Below, piece by piece: positions 34,751 to 43,851 of a DNA stretch of 64,000 nucleotides (position 1 is the stretch's first letter; each line of letters starts with the position of its first letter). Origin of the DNA: Psychrobacter glacincola (GTDB taxonomy: Bacteria; Pseudomonadota; Gammaproteobacteria; Pseudomonadales; Moraxellaceae). The translations under genes and the position numbers were made by a program. A model generated the notes under the pieces. That model saw nothing but the letters and a program-made list of their open reading frames with translations. It was not told the DNA's origin and did no database searches. The stretch spans positions 1 to 64,000 of the forward strand of contig NZ_CAJGZK010000004.1 in assembly GCF_904846215.1 (NCBI RefSeq), read 5' to 3'.

Positions 34751-36914
34751 CGACAAACTCCTCACCCTTTTCGGCCATTTCTACTAAGATCTGAGCAGGC
34801 TCAAAACGCGCGCCGTACTTGCTAGCAAGCTCGCGGCTACGCTCAACAAACTTTTTAACGCCTACTGAGTTAATGAACTGCAATGTACCGCCTTGGTTAG
34901 GTGCAAAACCCCAGCCAAAGATAGAGCCGATGTTGGCATCCGCCACAGTACGTACGACATTTTCCTCGAAACATTTCGCGGTCTCATTCGCTTGAACGTA
35001 TAATAAACGGTCTACCAAGTCTTGCTGCGATGGTTGCTCCTCTTTGGTTGGATATAGCTCAGTGAGCTTGGGCCATAAGCGTTTTTCACCATTTTCAGGA
35101 TAATCATAAAAGCCTTTAGCGACTTTTTTACCTTCTCGGCCAAGCTCACTCACCATTTTTTCAACCACTGGCATGGCAGGATGTGGCGTGAACGTTTTAC
35201 CTTCAGCTTCTAGTGCGCGCTTGGCTTGTTGCATGACATGTAAGGACAGGCTGAGCGATACTTCATCTTGTAGCGCCAGTGGCGGCATAGGCATGCCAGA
35301 TTTCATACCAGCCACTTCGATGCTGCGTGGATGTATGCCTTCACCGAGCATCGCAATACCTTCTGAGACATAAGTGCCAAACACACGAGAGGTATAAAAA
35401 CCGCGGCTATCGTTGACGACGATTGGCGTCTTAGAGATTTTACCGACATAGTCAAAAGCTTTGGCTAAGGTTGCATCATCCGTATCTTTACCAACGATAA
35501 TCTCAACCAACGGCATCTTATCGACTGGCGAGAAGAAATGCAGACCAATGAACTGGCTTGGACGTATGCTGGCTTTTGCAAGCTCAGTAATAGGCAGCGT
35601 CGATGTATTTGAGGCATAAACAGCAGTTTTTGGTATCACTGCTTCAGACTTACGGGTACATTCTGCTTTAATGTCTACATCTTCAAAGACCGCTTCGATA
35701 ATTAAATCACAGCCTTCTAGATCGTCATAAGACACCGTCGTTTTGATTTTATCTAATAACGCTTGTTTTTTGTCCTCGTTTGATTGACCACGGCTGATCG
35801 CTTTATCTAACAATTTAGTAGAATAGTTTTTGCCTTTTTCAGCGCCTTCGATAGCCGTATCTAAAAGAACCACATCTATGCCCGCTTTGGCTGAGACATA
35901 AGCGATACCTGCGCCCATCATGCCAGCACCGAGGATACCGACCTTTTTAGTTTTATAACGCTCAAAACCATCAGGTCGTGATTGGCCTTTTTTGATGCTA
36001 TTCAGCTGTGTCCAAAGGGTGTTAATCATATTTTTGGATTCAGCAGACAACACACAAGCGACAAAGTAGCGTGACTCGACCTCAAGACCGGTATCGATAT
36101 CGACCATGCAACCTTCAAACACGCAAGACATAATGTGCGTGATCGCAGGATAGTTGCCATGTGACTTTTGATTGGCCATCGCAGGTGCAATAGAGAATAT
36201 CGGTACTATTTTAGGATTTTTGCTATCACCACCTGGGATCTTAAAGCCTTTCTTATCCCACGGTTGCTGAGCATTTGGATTGGCTTTGATCCACTCTTTG
36301 GCTTGCGCAATCATATCTGCTTTATCAGTGGCAACGGCATCAATCAGACCGATATCTTTTGCCGCTTGAGGGCGCAGCTCTTTACCTTGAGTCATGAGCT
36401 CTAATGCCGCTTGAATACCAACCAAGCGCGGTAAACGCTGAGTACCGCCACCGCCCGGTAGCAGACCCAATTTGACCTCTGGTAGACCCAGTTTGGTTTT
36501 AGGCGAATCAATCGCGATACGATAATGACAAGCCAATGCCAGCTCTAAGCCACCACCGAGTGCCGTACCCGTCATTGCAGCGACGACAGGTTTTCCTGAT
36601 GTTTCAAGTTTACGTAAGCTAGTTTTGAGATCTTCCACTAAGTCAAATGCTTGTTCGGCGGTTTGAATGCTTGCCAATTGGTCAATATCGGCACCGACGA
36701 CAAAGGTTTCTTTGCCAGAGGTTAAAATCAAACCTTTGACGGACGCATCGTTGATAAAGCTATCGGTCATGGTGGCAAAGGCTTCTGTGAATCCATCACC
36801 GATGACATTCATTTTTCGATCTGCTTGATCGATAGTAACGGTGATAATTCCATTATTAGATTCGGCAGAAAAGTGGTTCAATGCATTGATGGCATCTACG
36901 CTATTTGTGCTCAT
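34743..36914 (-). CDS. fadB: FadB/FadJ-like multifunctional enoyl-CoA hydratase / 3-hydroxyacyl-CoA dehydrogenase
   Basis: A 723-residue fusion enzyme. The N-terminal crotonase domain (about residues 10-200) has the oxyanion segments GTALGGGLELALACH and LPEVKLGLLPGGGGTQRLPR with both catalytic Glu. The NAD-binding domain begins KVGILGAGMMGAGIAYVSAK near residue 325 and continues with GLHFFSPVDKMPLVEII, which contains the catalytic His. It catalyses the two middle steps of beta-oxidation. A thiolase gene lies upstream on the same strand, so the two together make a trifunctional complex. Symbol choice between fadB and fadJ is uncertain. Confidence 0.92.
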   Translation of the reverse strand: MSTNSVDAINALNHFSAESNNGIITVTIDQADRKMNVIGDGFTEAFATMTDSFINDASVKGLILTSGKETFVVGADIDQLASIQTAEQAFDLVEDLKTSLRKLETSGKPVVAAMTGTALGGGLELALACHYRIAIDSPKTKLGLPEVKLGLLPGGGGTQRLPRLVGIQAALELMTQGKELRPQAAKDIGLIDAVATDKADMIAQAKEWIKANPNAQQPWDKKGFKIPGGDSKNPKIVPIFSIAPAMANQKSHGNYPAITHIMSCVFEGCMVDIDTGLEVESRYFVACVLSAESKNMINTLWTQLNSIKKGQSRPDGFERYKTKKVGILGAGMMGAGIAYVSAKAGIDVVLLDTAIEGAEKGKNYSTKLLDKAISRGQSNEDKKQALLDKIKTTVSYDDLEGCDLIIEAVFEDVDIKAECTRKSEAVIPKTAVYASNTSTLPITELAKASIRPSQFIGLHFFSPVDKMPLVEIIVGKDTDDATLAKAFDYVGKISKTPIVVNDSRGFYTSRVFGTYVSEGIAMLGEGIHPRSIEVAGMKSGMPMPPLALQDEVSLSLSLHVMQQAKRALEAEGKTFTPHPAMPVVEKMVSELGREGKKVAKGFYDYPENGEKRLWPKLTELYPTKEEQPSQQDLVDRLLYVQANETAKCFEENVVRTVADANIGSIFGWGFAPNQGGTLQFINSVGVKKFVERSRELASKYGARFEPAQILVEMAEKGEEFVDG

Positions 36915-37003
36915 ATTAAATCCTTCTTATATTATTGTATTTTGCTTTAATCACTAAAAACTAATGACAATCACTAAAAATATATCCGCGCTGTCTATCA
37001 GTG

Positions 37004-38212
37004 CTAGACACGCTCAATGATAGTCGCAATGCCCATACCACCACCGACGCACAAGGTGATCATCGCTGTTTTTAGGTCGCGACGTTCAAGCTCATCTAGG
37101 ACGGTCGTCATAAGCATCGCGCCTGTCGCGCCAAGAGGATGACCCATTGCGATAGCGCCACCATTGACGTTGACGATATCAAGTGAGATACCAAAGTCGT
37201 TAGCCGTATTCATTGGTACCGCTGCAAAAGCTTCGTTGATCTCCCAAAGATCGATATCCGAGGCTTGCATGCCAGCTTTATCGAGGGCTTTTTGACAGGC
37301 AGGTGTCGGACCTGTCAGCATGATGGCAGGTTCTGAGCCGATGACTGCGGCCATAGTGATTTTCGCACGTGGTTTTAGACCAGCTTTCTTACCAGCAGCA
37401 GCGCTACCGATTAAGCAAAGCGCAGCGCCATCGACGATGCCTGATGAGTTACCCGCGTGATGGACGTGGTTGACGTTTTCAATGGTAGTGTATCTGTCCA
37501 AGATAACGCTATCAAAACCCATTTTCCCCGGCATAATAAACGAAGGGTTAAGTCCAGCTAAGGTCGCCACATCTGTGTTTGGACGAATGGTTTCATCTTT
37601 ATCCAACAGCAGCATGCCATTCATATCAGTGACAGGAACGACTGATTTATCATAGTAGCCTTGCTCCCACGCTGCAGCAGCACGGCGGTGCGACTCAGTG
37701 GCAAACTCATCGACATCCGTACGGCTAAAGCCTTTCAGCGTTGCTATAGTATCTGCACCAACCCCTTGCGGGACAAAGTGTGTCGCCTCGTTGACGCGTG
37801 GATCCATGTACCACGCCCCACCATCAGAACCCATCGGTACGCGACTCATCGATTCAACGCCACCTGCGACCACCATATCCTCCATACCTGACATGACTTT
37901 GGCAGCGGCAAGATTGATCGACTCAAGGCCTGAGGCACAGTAACGTGACAACGTCACCCCTGCAACACTCTGATCCCAGCCGGCATCAATGACCGCAATG
38001 CGGGCAATATCAGAACCTTGTTCGCCAACGGGCGTTACACAGCCAAGCACCACATCATCAACTAAGCTGGTGTCTAAGCTATGACGCTGCTGCATCTCTT
38101 TTAACAAAGTGCGAACCAGCCAAATAGGCGTTGCTTGATAAAGCGAGCCATCTTTTTTTCCTTTGCCACGTGGTGTGCGAAGTGACTCATAAATGTAGGC
38201 AGTCTCAGTCAT
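37004..38212 (-). CDS. fadA: Acetyl-CoA C-acyltransferase (thiolase)
   Basis: A 402-residue thiolase. The nucleophilic Cys is in [12 protein letters not shown] (about residue 88), the His in [15 protein letters not shown] (about 357), and the second Cys in [12 protein letters not shown] near the C-terminus. It splits 3-ketoacyl-CoA in the last beta-oxidation step. It is the first gene of the block and starts 70 bases after a GGTAAT-type palindrome, so the divergent TetR protein is the likely repressor. Specificity for short or long chains is not clear; some members act as acetoacetyl-CoA thiolases. Confidence 0.9.
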   Translation of the reverse strand: MTETAYIYESLRTPRGKGKKDGSLYQATPIWLVRTLLKEMQQRHSLDTSLVDDVVLGCVTPVGEQGSDIARIAVIDAGWDQSVAGVTLSRYCASGLESINLAAAKVMSGMEDMVVAGGVESMSRVPMGSDGGAWYMDPRVNEATHFVPQGVGADTIATLKGFSRTDVDEFATESHRRAAAAWEQGYYDKSVVPVTDMNGMLLLDKDETIRPNTDVATLAGLNPSFIMPGKMGFDSVILDRYTTIENVNHVHHAGNSSGIVDGAALCLIGSAAAGKKAGLKPRAKITMAAVIGSEPAIMLTGPTPACQKALDKAGMQASDIDLWEINEAFAAVPMNTANDFGISLDIVNVNGGAIAMGHPLGATGAMLMTTVLDELERRDLKTAMITLCVGGGMGIATIIERV

Positions 38213-38281
38213 AAAAAATCCTTTTTTGTAGATGATAAATAAAGTTGGAAAATAACAGCTATATTATATTTATAAAATAAT

Positions 38282-38297
38282 GGTAATATATATTACC
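38282..38297. promoter_or_regulatory. TetR-type operator candidate (site 1), thiolase side
   Basis: GGTAATATATATTACC is a perfect 16-bp palindrome 70 bases upstream of the thiolase start. It is shared in nearly identical form with site 2. Confidence 0.7.
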
Positions 38298-38392
38298 TTT
38301 AACTATAATGCTTATAATCTCATTAAATACTAATCTATATGGCTATTATATTAGAAAATTAATACAAGTTATGCAATAAATTAATTTATAAT

Positions 38393-38408
38393 GGTAATAT
38401 ATATTATC
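38393..38408. promoter_or_regulatory. TetR-type operator candidate (site 2), regulator side
   Basis: GGTAATATATATTATC differs from site 1 at one base and lies 65 bases before the TetR start codon, which suggests autoregulation. Confidence 0.7.
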
Positions 38409-38472
38409 TTTATAAATTAATTATAAACGCTAAAACTATTCAACAGCGAATACCATAAAGGATCAATAAGGT

Positions 38473-39213
38473 ATGAAAAACACTCGCTCAAAACCACAAC
38501 TTAGTGCTGATACTGGCGCTAATCACAGAGCTAGCAAGACTCATGCTAAGACTAATAGTAAAACCAATAGTACAGCCTCCAAAAAAGAGGCTCAGAGTAA
38601 CCCCTTATCCTTAGCTCCTTTATCAGAGATGCGCCCCGCCACTTTAGACAAAATAGAAAAAGCAGTGCGCCAATTATTTGCAGGTCATGATGCAAGCGAT
38701 ATCACTATGATACAGATTGCAAATGCGGCAAACGTGTCGCTGCAAACACTCTATAAATATTTTGGTGATAAGCAAACGGTGCTCTACACTATTATGGACT
38801 TGGTACTCGGAAGATTAGCGGCGAGAATGATGGATCATCTACAAGGTATCGACAGTGTGGAGGATCGCTTACGTAAGACATTATGGGTATGTCTTGATTT
38901 TGTAGATACTCAGCCTGATGCTGTGATGGTGCTATCTAAAGTATCGATAGCGCGTTTTCACAACATTGCTATTTATAAGAATAAAGAGCTTATTGATGCA
39001 TTTTTGAGTGTACTAGAGGATGGTCAAAAGCGAGGGGTGCTCGTCGATACAGTGCCACTGCATATTCTGTTCGATGTGTTTATGGGATTCGTCAGTCGAC
39101 TTGGCATTATGCAGAATATCCGTCAAGCAGATACGCCGCTAAATGCAAATTTTGATGTTTTATTCGGTATGTTGTGGCGCTCAATGTCTAAACCTGAAAT
39201 ATCGGCACCCTAA
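38473..39213 (+). CDS. TetR-family regulator of the acyl-CoA catabolic block
   Basis: A 246-residue TetR protein. Residues 1-55 are a polar Ser/Thr/Asn/Lys-rich extension that is longer than usual. The helix-turn-helix region follows with TLDKIEKAVRQLF, DITMIQIANAANVSLQTLYK and YFGDKQTVLYTIM. The C-terminal ligand-binding domain is all-helical and probably binds acyl-CoA or fatty acid (inference from the neighbours). It is divergent from the thiolase gene over a 260-base gap with two matching palindromes. The function as repressor of fatty-acid genes parallels FadR/PsrA-type TetR proteins. Confidence 0.88.
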   Translation: MKNTRSKPQLSADTGANHRASKTHAKTNSKTNSTASKKEAQSNPLSLAPLSEMRPATLDKIEKAVRQLFAGHDASDITMIQIANAANVSLQTLYKYFGDKQTVLYTIMDLVLGRLAARMMDHLQGIDSVEDRLRKTLWVCLDFVDTQPDAVMVLSKVSIARFHNIAIYKNKELIDAFLSVLEDGQKRGVLVDTVPLHILFDVFMGFVSRLGIMQNIRQADTPLNANFDVLFGMLWRSMSKPEISAP

Positions 39214-39258
39214 AGTAGCATGAAAGTTGCTGGCAGCATTGCTCATAATAAAATAGCT

Positions 39259-39405
39259 CTATAGTTAATCCCCTTCTAAAAGGGTACAGAACTACTGGGG
39301 TTAATGATTCGCAGCCTCTGTCTGCAAAGGCACCGCAAGCAAGAAAAATTAACCCCAATAGTGATTGATAATATTTGTCTTTCTTTTATTTAGGACCGAC
39401 TATAG
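39259..39405 (+). repeat. Interspersed hairpin repeat, copy 5 (arm types delta and gamma)
   Basis: Starts CTATAGTTAATCCCCTTC and ends TTTAGGACCGACTATAG, with core GCAGCCTCTGTCTGCAAAGG. The inner arms ACTACTGGGGTTAAT and ATTAACCCCAATAGT are complementary, so this copy's arms match each other although they differ from those of copies 3 and 4. Confidence 0.88.
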
Positions 39406-39440
39406 TCTTTAGGATTTTGGAGTCTTTAAGATTTTGGACG

Positions 39441-39942
39441 CTAATTTATATGGTCAACCTTAAACAAAGAGATACATTCCATATCATGGAACGGTTTTTT
39501 CAAATGATTTTCCATCCATCTTTGGCGTAGAAAGTTAGCTTGTGCCCACTTGTTCTCTATGGGATTTAGATCAGGATCTCGGGCAAAGCAGTGCTTTGCT
39601 TTATCCTCGCTCCTATCCATCACAATCACGCACTTGGTTTTGAGGTTTGGAATAAATGCCAAGACGTTTTAGAGCGGCCTCGATGCCTGACTTGCTACAG
39701 TTAAAACGCTGTGCTCGCTCGTACATGTAGTCGTCTGGATACTGTTCAATGTCTTTTAATAGCGCTTCATTAGGTATTTTACTTGGCGGTTTATTGCGAG
39801 TTAGTTTGATACTAGGATCTTTGAGCCAACGTTGTAAAGTGGTTTTACTGATATTGTAAAAAACACAAGCTTGACGAATGCTCATGTCTTTCTGTTTGAT
39901 ATTTTTAACGACTTGGTCACGAAAGTCTGCAGAGTAGGTCAT
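39441..39942 (-). pseudogene. IS630-family transposase with central deletion
   Basis: The N-terminal part (39613-39942) is an intact helix-turn-helix region: MTYSADFRDQVVKNI, SIRQACVFYNISKTTLQRWL and later RAQRFNCSKSGIEAALKRLG, typical of IS630 OrfA. It then runs through a short foreign piece (EDKAKHCFAR, containing the shared palindrome) into the transposase C-terminus in a different frame (DPDLNPIENKWAQANFLRQR, the last part of the DDE domain). Most of the catalytic core is lost. The element cannot move by itself. Confidence 0.85.
39583..39599. repeat. 17-base palindrome, second copy
   Basis: GCAAAGCAGTGCTTTGC is identical to 16678-16694 and sits exactly at the deletion joint of the IS630 remnant, which suggests that it came with the rearrangement. 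Confidence 0.5.
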
Positions 39943-40050
39943 AATTATTTATATCGCTTTGCCTGTTTTAAAGCAATTGTATCTTATTTATAAAAGACTG
40001 GCTATATATAAGATAACGATATATTTCAGCGGTTGGTCGACCTACTTTAA

Positions 40051-40196
40051 CATATAGTCAAAATATGCTAAAAACGCTCCGGTACTGCTGGTACAAATTT
40101 CTTGCAGCCTCTGTCTGCATGGGTATAACAAGCAAGAAAAATTGATACCAATAGTGATTTATAACATTTGTACTTCTTTTATTTAGGACCAACTAT
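40051..40196 (+). repeat. Interspersed hairpin repeat, copy 6 (arm types alpha and gamma)
   Basis: Starts CATATAGTCAAAATATGC (alpha arm as in copy 4) but ends ATTTAGGACCAACTATTG (gamma arm as in copy 5). The core is slightly changed (CTGCATGGGTATAACAAGC). It is a clear hybrid of the two arm classes. Confidence 0.85.
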
Positions 40197-40253
40197 TGCA
40201 TAGCAGAGTACTTTTCAATATGAAATAGCATTTCTTCATGTACAGACTCTATA

Positions 40254-41576
40254 TCAACGACCAGAGCTTGGCCAACGCGGATGATAGTCATCGACTACAA
40301 AAGGATGGGTATGGCGTATGCCGTTAGGTGTAGGAGATCCAGTAGCATGGACATGACCTTCTGGCAAATCCGAATGCTCGTGTTCAATCTCTTTTAAATC
40401 AATAGATGGCCAGACTCTAAAAGCCGCCCATACCGCTAGTGCAGCCGCACCGCCTAGTACTGCAAAAGCTACGGTCATACTGTAGCGAGCACCTAACCAA
40501 CCCGCCAAGGGATAAAACACCAACCAACTGACATGAGACAAAGCAAACTGAGCGGCAAATAAGGCAGGGCGATCTTCTTGATGTGAGGATCGCCATAACA
40601 AGCGTCCAGAAGGGGTTTGAGCAGCAGAATAACCCAAACCTAGCACGAACCATAAAATCATAAGCGAGTTTTGTCCCATCATCACTGTTCCAGCGAACAT
40701 CCCCACTACCAACAACCCCACGCCGCTCAACATCACACTACGGTCTGTCAGCTTAACCAATAAGCTTGGCAAAGCTAGGGCAGCAATCATAGAACCAGCA
40801 CCGAAGCTCGCTAATGCTAATGCGACTGCACTCTGAGTGAGTCCCATGCCACCCTGAATAATCACCACTGTATTCACAAAAACCATAGACGCAGCAGCGG
40901 ACACAGCAACATTGACCGCGAGTAATCCGCGCAGTCGAGGGGTGGCTAAATAGATTCGAATGCCGCGCGTGGTTCTATCATAAATGCTACGGCGCGCGGG
41001 CATTGCATGCGCAGGTAGCGTGACTGATACCACCAATATGGCAGACGCTAAAAATCCCAGCACCGTCCCCGTAAACAGATTGTGAAAGCTCATTACTGTC
41101 AGCAATGCCGCCGCTAACATGGGACTGACCAGACTTTCCATATCGTATGCCAAGCGTGAAAGTGATAAAGCTTTAGTGTAATCCGCTTCATCAGGCAGAA
41201 CATCAGGAATAGTGGCTTGAAAAGTAGGCGTAAAGGCTGCTGAGGCGGCTTGCAATACAAAGATCAGCACGTAAACTTCCCAAATTTGGGAGACAAATGG
41301 TAAAAGCAGGGCGACACCTGCTCGTATCATATCCAGCGTTACCAGCATCGTACGTTTGGGCAGCCGTTCGGCGAATGCTGCTGCAATGGGGGCTATACCA
41401 ACATAGGCAATCATCTTGATAGCCAATGCCGTTCCCATAACCACTCCAGCGTTATTACCTGCTAAATCAAACGCCAAAAGCCCAAGCGCCACAGTAGCTA
41501 AACCTGTGCCAATCAAGGCAATCACTTGCGCGGCAAATAAATGGCGATAAGTTCGGTTTGCAAAGATACTGAGCAT
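40254..41576 (-). CDS. MFS efflux transporter with His-rich tail (NreB-like, probable nickel/cobalt)
   Basis: A 440-residue 12-helix major-facilitator protein. Its last 45 residues carry nine His in clusters (EIEHEHSDLPEGHVHATG, then IRHTHPFVVDDYHP), a feature of the NreB nickel-resistance exporters. It opens MLSIFANRTYRHLFAAQVIA, with the family loop AERLPKRTMLVTLD at residue 65. It exports a cation from the cytosol. A metal-sensing repressor gene lies 30 bases upstream on the same strand, and a HupE-type protein is coded divergently. Nickel is the most likely metal, cobalt or copper are alternatives. Confidence 0.8.
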   Translation of the reverse strand: MLSIFANRTYRHLFAAQVIALIGTGLATVALGLLAFDLAGNNAGVVMGTALAIKMIAYVGIAPIAAAFAERLPKRTMLVTLDMIRAGVALLLPFVSQIWEVYVLIFVLQAASAAFTPTFQATIPDVLPDEADYTKALSLSRLAYDMESLVSPMLAAALLTVMSFHNLFTGTVLGFLASAILVVSVTLPAHAMPARRSIYDRTTRGIRIYLATPRLRGLLAVNVAVSAAASMVFVNTVVIIQGGMGLTQSAVALALASFGAGSMIAALALPSLLVKLTDRSVMLSGVGLLVVGMFAGTVMMGQNSLMILWFVLGLGYSAAQTPSGRLLWRSSHQEDRPALFAAQFALSHVSWLVFYPLAGWLGARYSMTVAFAVLGGAAALAVWAAFRVWPSIDLKEIEHEHSDLPEGHVHATGSPTPNGIRHTHPFVVDDYHPRWPSSGR

Positions 41577-41606
41577 GGGCTGTCTCTTTAGGTCAGTCGA
41601 TTGATC

Positions 41607-41885
41607 TTATAGGTAACGGGTTATTTTCTTGAACTCCTCGATAGAATCCTGTTGATCTTTATCAACAGACCCTAGCAAGTCTTCAAGGCAATGATCCAAA
41701 TGGTCTTGAATTAAAATTTTCTTTGCTTGATGAATGGCATTCTCTACCGCTTGCAGTTGCTGCGCTATATCAAGACAAGTTCGACCTGCAACTAACATCT
41801 CTATCGTACTGCTTAGATGACCATTAGCTTTTTTAAGGCGTGTGATAACGGCTGGGTGAGACTCGTGAATGTGTGGTTTTTTCAT
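41607..41885 (-). CDS. CsoR/RcnR-family metal-sensing repressor
   Basis: A 92-residue all-helical DUF156 repressor. Potential ligands are His5 and His7 at the N-terminus, Cys37 (GRTCLDIAQQL), His62, His65 and Cys66 (QDHLDHCLED). The Cys37-His62-Cys66 set equals the Cu(I) triad of CsoR, but the N-terminal His residues resemble the Ni/Co sensor RcnR. It probably represses its own operon and the divergent hupE-like gene until metal binds. The operator candidate at 41953-41973 has the C/G tract usual for this family. Which metal is sensed is open. Confidence 0.87.
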   Translation of the reverse strand: MKKPHIHESHPAVITRLKKANGHLSSTIEMLVAGRTCLDIAQQLQAVENAIHQAKKILIQDHLDHCLEDLLGSVDKDQQDSIEEFKKITRYL

Positions 41886-41952
41886 AATGGAAATATCCTT
41901 CCTCTAGGGAGCATTATTATACCTTATAAAAAACTTAAACTTTTCATTGACC

Positions 41953-41973
41953 TTATCCCCCCCTAGGGGATAA
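41953..41973. promoter_or_regulatory. CsoR/RcnR-type operator candidate
   Basis: TTATCCCC (41953-41960), CCCTA, then GGGGATAA (41966-41973): a perfect 8-bp inverted repeat around a C tract, as for operators of RcnR/CsoR-family repressors. It lies between the repressor and the hupE-like gene and could control both. Confidence 0.65.
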
Positions 41974-42146
41974 TATCATACTCCTTAGTTATTCGTTTTG
42001 CATTCAAAATTTTTATGATTTTAAGTATTACTCTATAAAGAAGCACTTAGTCATGAAAACCATAATGCCTTTTTTAACTGATATCAGAAGTTTTAATGGT
42101 ATTACATACACCGCGTATCCACTATTTTCACATCATAGGAATTCTA

Positions 42147-42887
42147 ATGCACAGCCATGTCTACAATAGGCTTCCAAGATCGCCATGGGCGACTTGGCAG
42201 ACCCGTCTACTATTGTTCTCAGCACTTCTTATTTATCTTTTTATTGGTAGTAGTGAAGCTTTGGCTCACGCGGTAACCGCAGGGGACAAAGGCTACATTC
42301 AGGAAATTTCAGGGGTTAATATTTTACCCTTTATGTACTTGGGCGCTAAACATATGATCACGGGATATGACCACATCCTGTTTCTCTTCGGGGTTATCTT
42401 CTTTCTCTACCGTATGAAGCATATCGGCATCTATGTGAGTTTATTTGCGTTAGGTCATTCTACAACGATGATCTTAGGCGTGTACTTTAATATCGGTATG
42501 AACAGTTATCTGATTGATGCCATTATTGGCCTCTCTGTTGTTTACAAAGCTTTAGACAATATTGGTGCTTTTCAGCGATGGTTCGGGTTTCAGCCAAATA
42601 CCAAAATAGCGGTGCTTATATTTGGACTTTTCCATGGCTTTGGGTTATCAACTAAGCTCCTTGAATATGAGATGTCGCCTGACGGCCTGCTACCTAATTT
42701 GCTTGCATTTAACGTGGGTGTGGAGATTGGGCAGCTACTGGCTCTAGCAATCATACTAATCGGTATGAGCTATTGGCGTCGTACGCTAAGTTTCATCCGT
42801 AACGCTTACACCGCCAACGTCGCCATGATGAGCGCAGGATTTATATTGGTGGGCATGCAGCTCACTGGCTATTTAATGTCTTCTTAA
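42147..42887 (+). CDS. HupE/UreJ-type membrane protein
   Basis: A 246-residue membrane protein. An N-terminal signal or anchor (RLLLFSALLIYLFIGSSEAL, then AHAV) is followed by six hydrophobic helices with conserved His: GAKHMITGYDHILFLFGV, LGHSTTMIL and LFHGFGLSTKLLE. These motifs are typical of HupE/UreJ proteins, which are thought to carry nickel or other metals. The start at 42147 has AGGAA at a proper distance; the ATG at 42096 would add 17 residues ahead of the signal. It is 16 bases before the next gene and divergent from the metal repressor. Confidence 0.83.
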   Translation: MHSHVYNRLPRSPWATWQTRLLLFSALLIYLFIGSSEALAHAVTAGDKGYIQEISGVNILPFMYLGAKHMITGYDHILFLFGVIFFLYRMKHIGIYVSLFALGHSTTMILGVYFNIGMNSYLIDAIIGLSVVYKALDNIGAFQRWFGFQPNTKIAVLIFGLFHGFGLSTKLLEYEMSPDGLLPNLLAFNVGVEIGQLLALAIILIGMSYWRRTLSFIRNAYTANVAMMSAGFILVGMQLTGYLMSS

Positions 42888-42903
42888 TTCAAGGATTTCT
42901 AAT

Positions 42904-43542
42904 ATGTATAACAGTGATACCCCAATACAAGCTGAACTTCCCTCTTCGCAGAAGCTTATAAAATCTACTATTTTAGCTGCCATTTCAGCAGTGGTTCTTT
43001 TATTTACGGTGGTTCTCCCCGCTGAATATGGTATTGACCCCACTGGGGTTGGTAGTATTCTGCAATTGACAGAGATGGGACAGGTTAAGCAGCAATTGGC
43101 TGAAGAAGCTGCCGCAGATGCAGCTGGCTTACTAGCAACTGATACGATGACATCCGAAACAACAGACATTAATAATGTGACCGAACAAGCAATGAGTGAC
43201 ACACTTGCTGATACTGCTGTCGCTAGTGGTGAATGGCGCGATGAAATTCCATTCACCTTGACATCAGGGGAAGGAATAGAGATTAAAATGAAAATGGATT
43301 CAGGTGGCAAGACTGAATACTCTTGGGTCGTGACTGGCGGTGATGTCAACTTTGATACTCATGGCGATGCATTAGGCAAAGCCATCAGCTATGAAAAAGG
43401 TCGCGGAGTTGCCGCTGATGAAGGCGTTCTAGAAGCTGCTTTTACAGGCAATCACGGCTGGTTTTGGCGAAATCGCGGCGATTCAGATGTTCAAGTAGTT
43501 TTACGTACCCGTGGCGATTACAGCACTATTAAAACGATGTAA
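42904..43542 (+). CDS. Membrane-anchored periplasmic partner of the HupE-like protein
   Basis: A 212-residue protein with one N-terminal membrane helix (about residues 22-42, ILAAISAVVLLFTVVLPAEY) and a periplasmic domain. PAEYGIDPTGVGSILQLTEM is followed by an Ala/Asp/Thr-rich linker, then a compact domain with KMKMDSGGKTEYSWVVTGG, DTHGDA and GNHGWFWRNRG. The gene is usually found next to hupE-like metal genes under the name transmembrane anchor protein; no function is established. The conserved His and Trp residues may bind metal (inference). Confidence 0.75.
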   Translation: MYNSDTPIQAELPSSQKLIKSTILAAISAVVLLFTVVLPAEYGIDPTGVGSILQLTEMGQVKQQLAEEAAADAAGLLATDTMTSETTDINNVTEQAMSDTLADTAVASGEWRDEIPFTLTSGEGIEIKMKMDSGGKTEYSWVVTGGDVNFDTHGDALGKAISYEKGRGVAADEGVLEAAFTGNHGWFWRNRGDSDVQVVLRTRGDYSTIKTM

Positions 43543-43851
43543 AAAAATAGTGGTTAGTGCGATCTTACTGTTGCCTACTTAGAAACTGAATTGTCTTATC
43601 AAACGTGCATTAAAAAATCAAATCACGCCGATCCTTGCAGTAGAATATATTTGGTCTGCTGCTGGGATTTATTTAGGATTGTATATCAAAACACAGTTGC
43701 CGCCTTTGGAGTTATTGAATAAGTGATTTATGAAAGAAGCGCAAAAGAATGTGGTCACGGCCGTATCAAAACTTAGTGGCTCTGGCAAGCCATTCTACCA
43801 ATTCACGGGCAGGCGCCTCACTCAAACACTGCGGACAATTAAGATAGGTCA
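43543..43851. other. Intergenic stretch without recognised gene
   Basis: No recognisable coding content is seen. An 11-base direct repeat (TCATTATGCAG, twice) occurs at about 43851-43872 and overlaps the 3' end of the DUF6122 gene. Confidence 0.5.
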
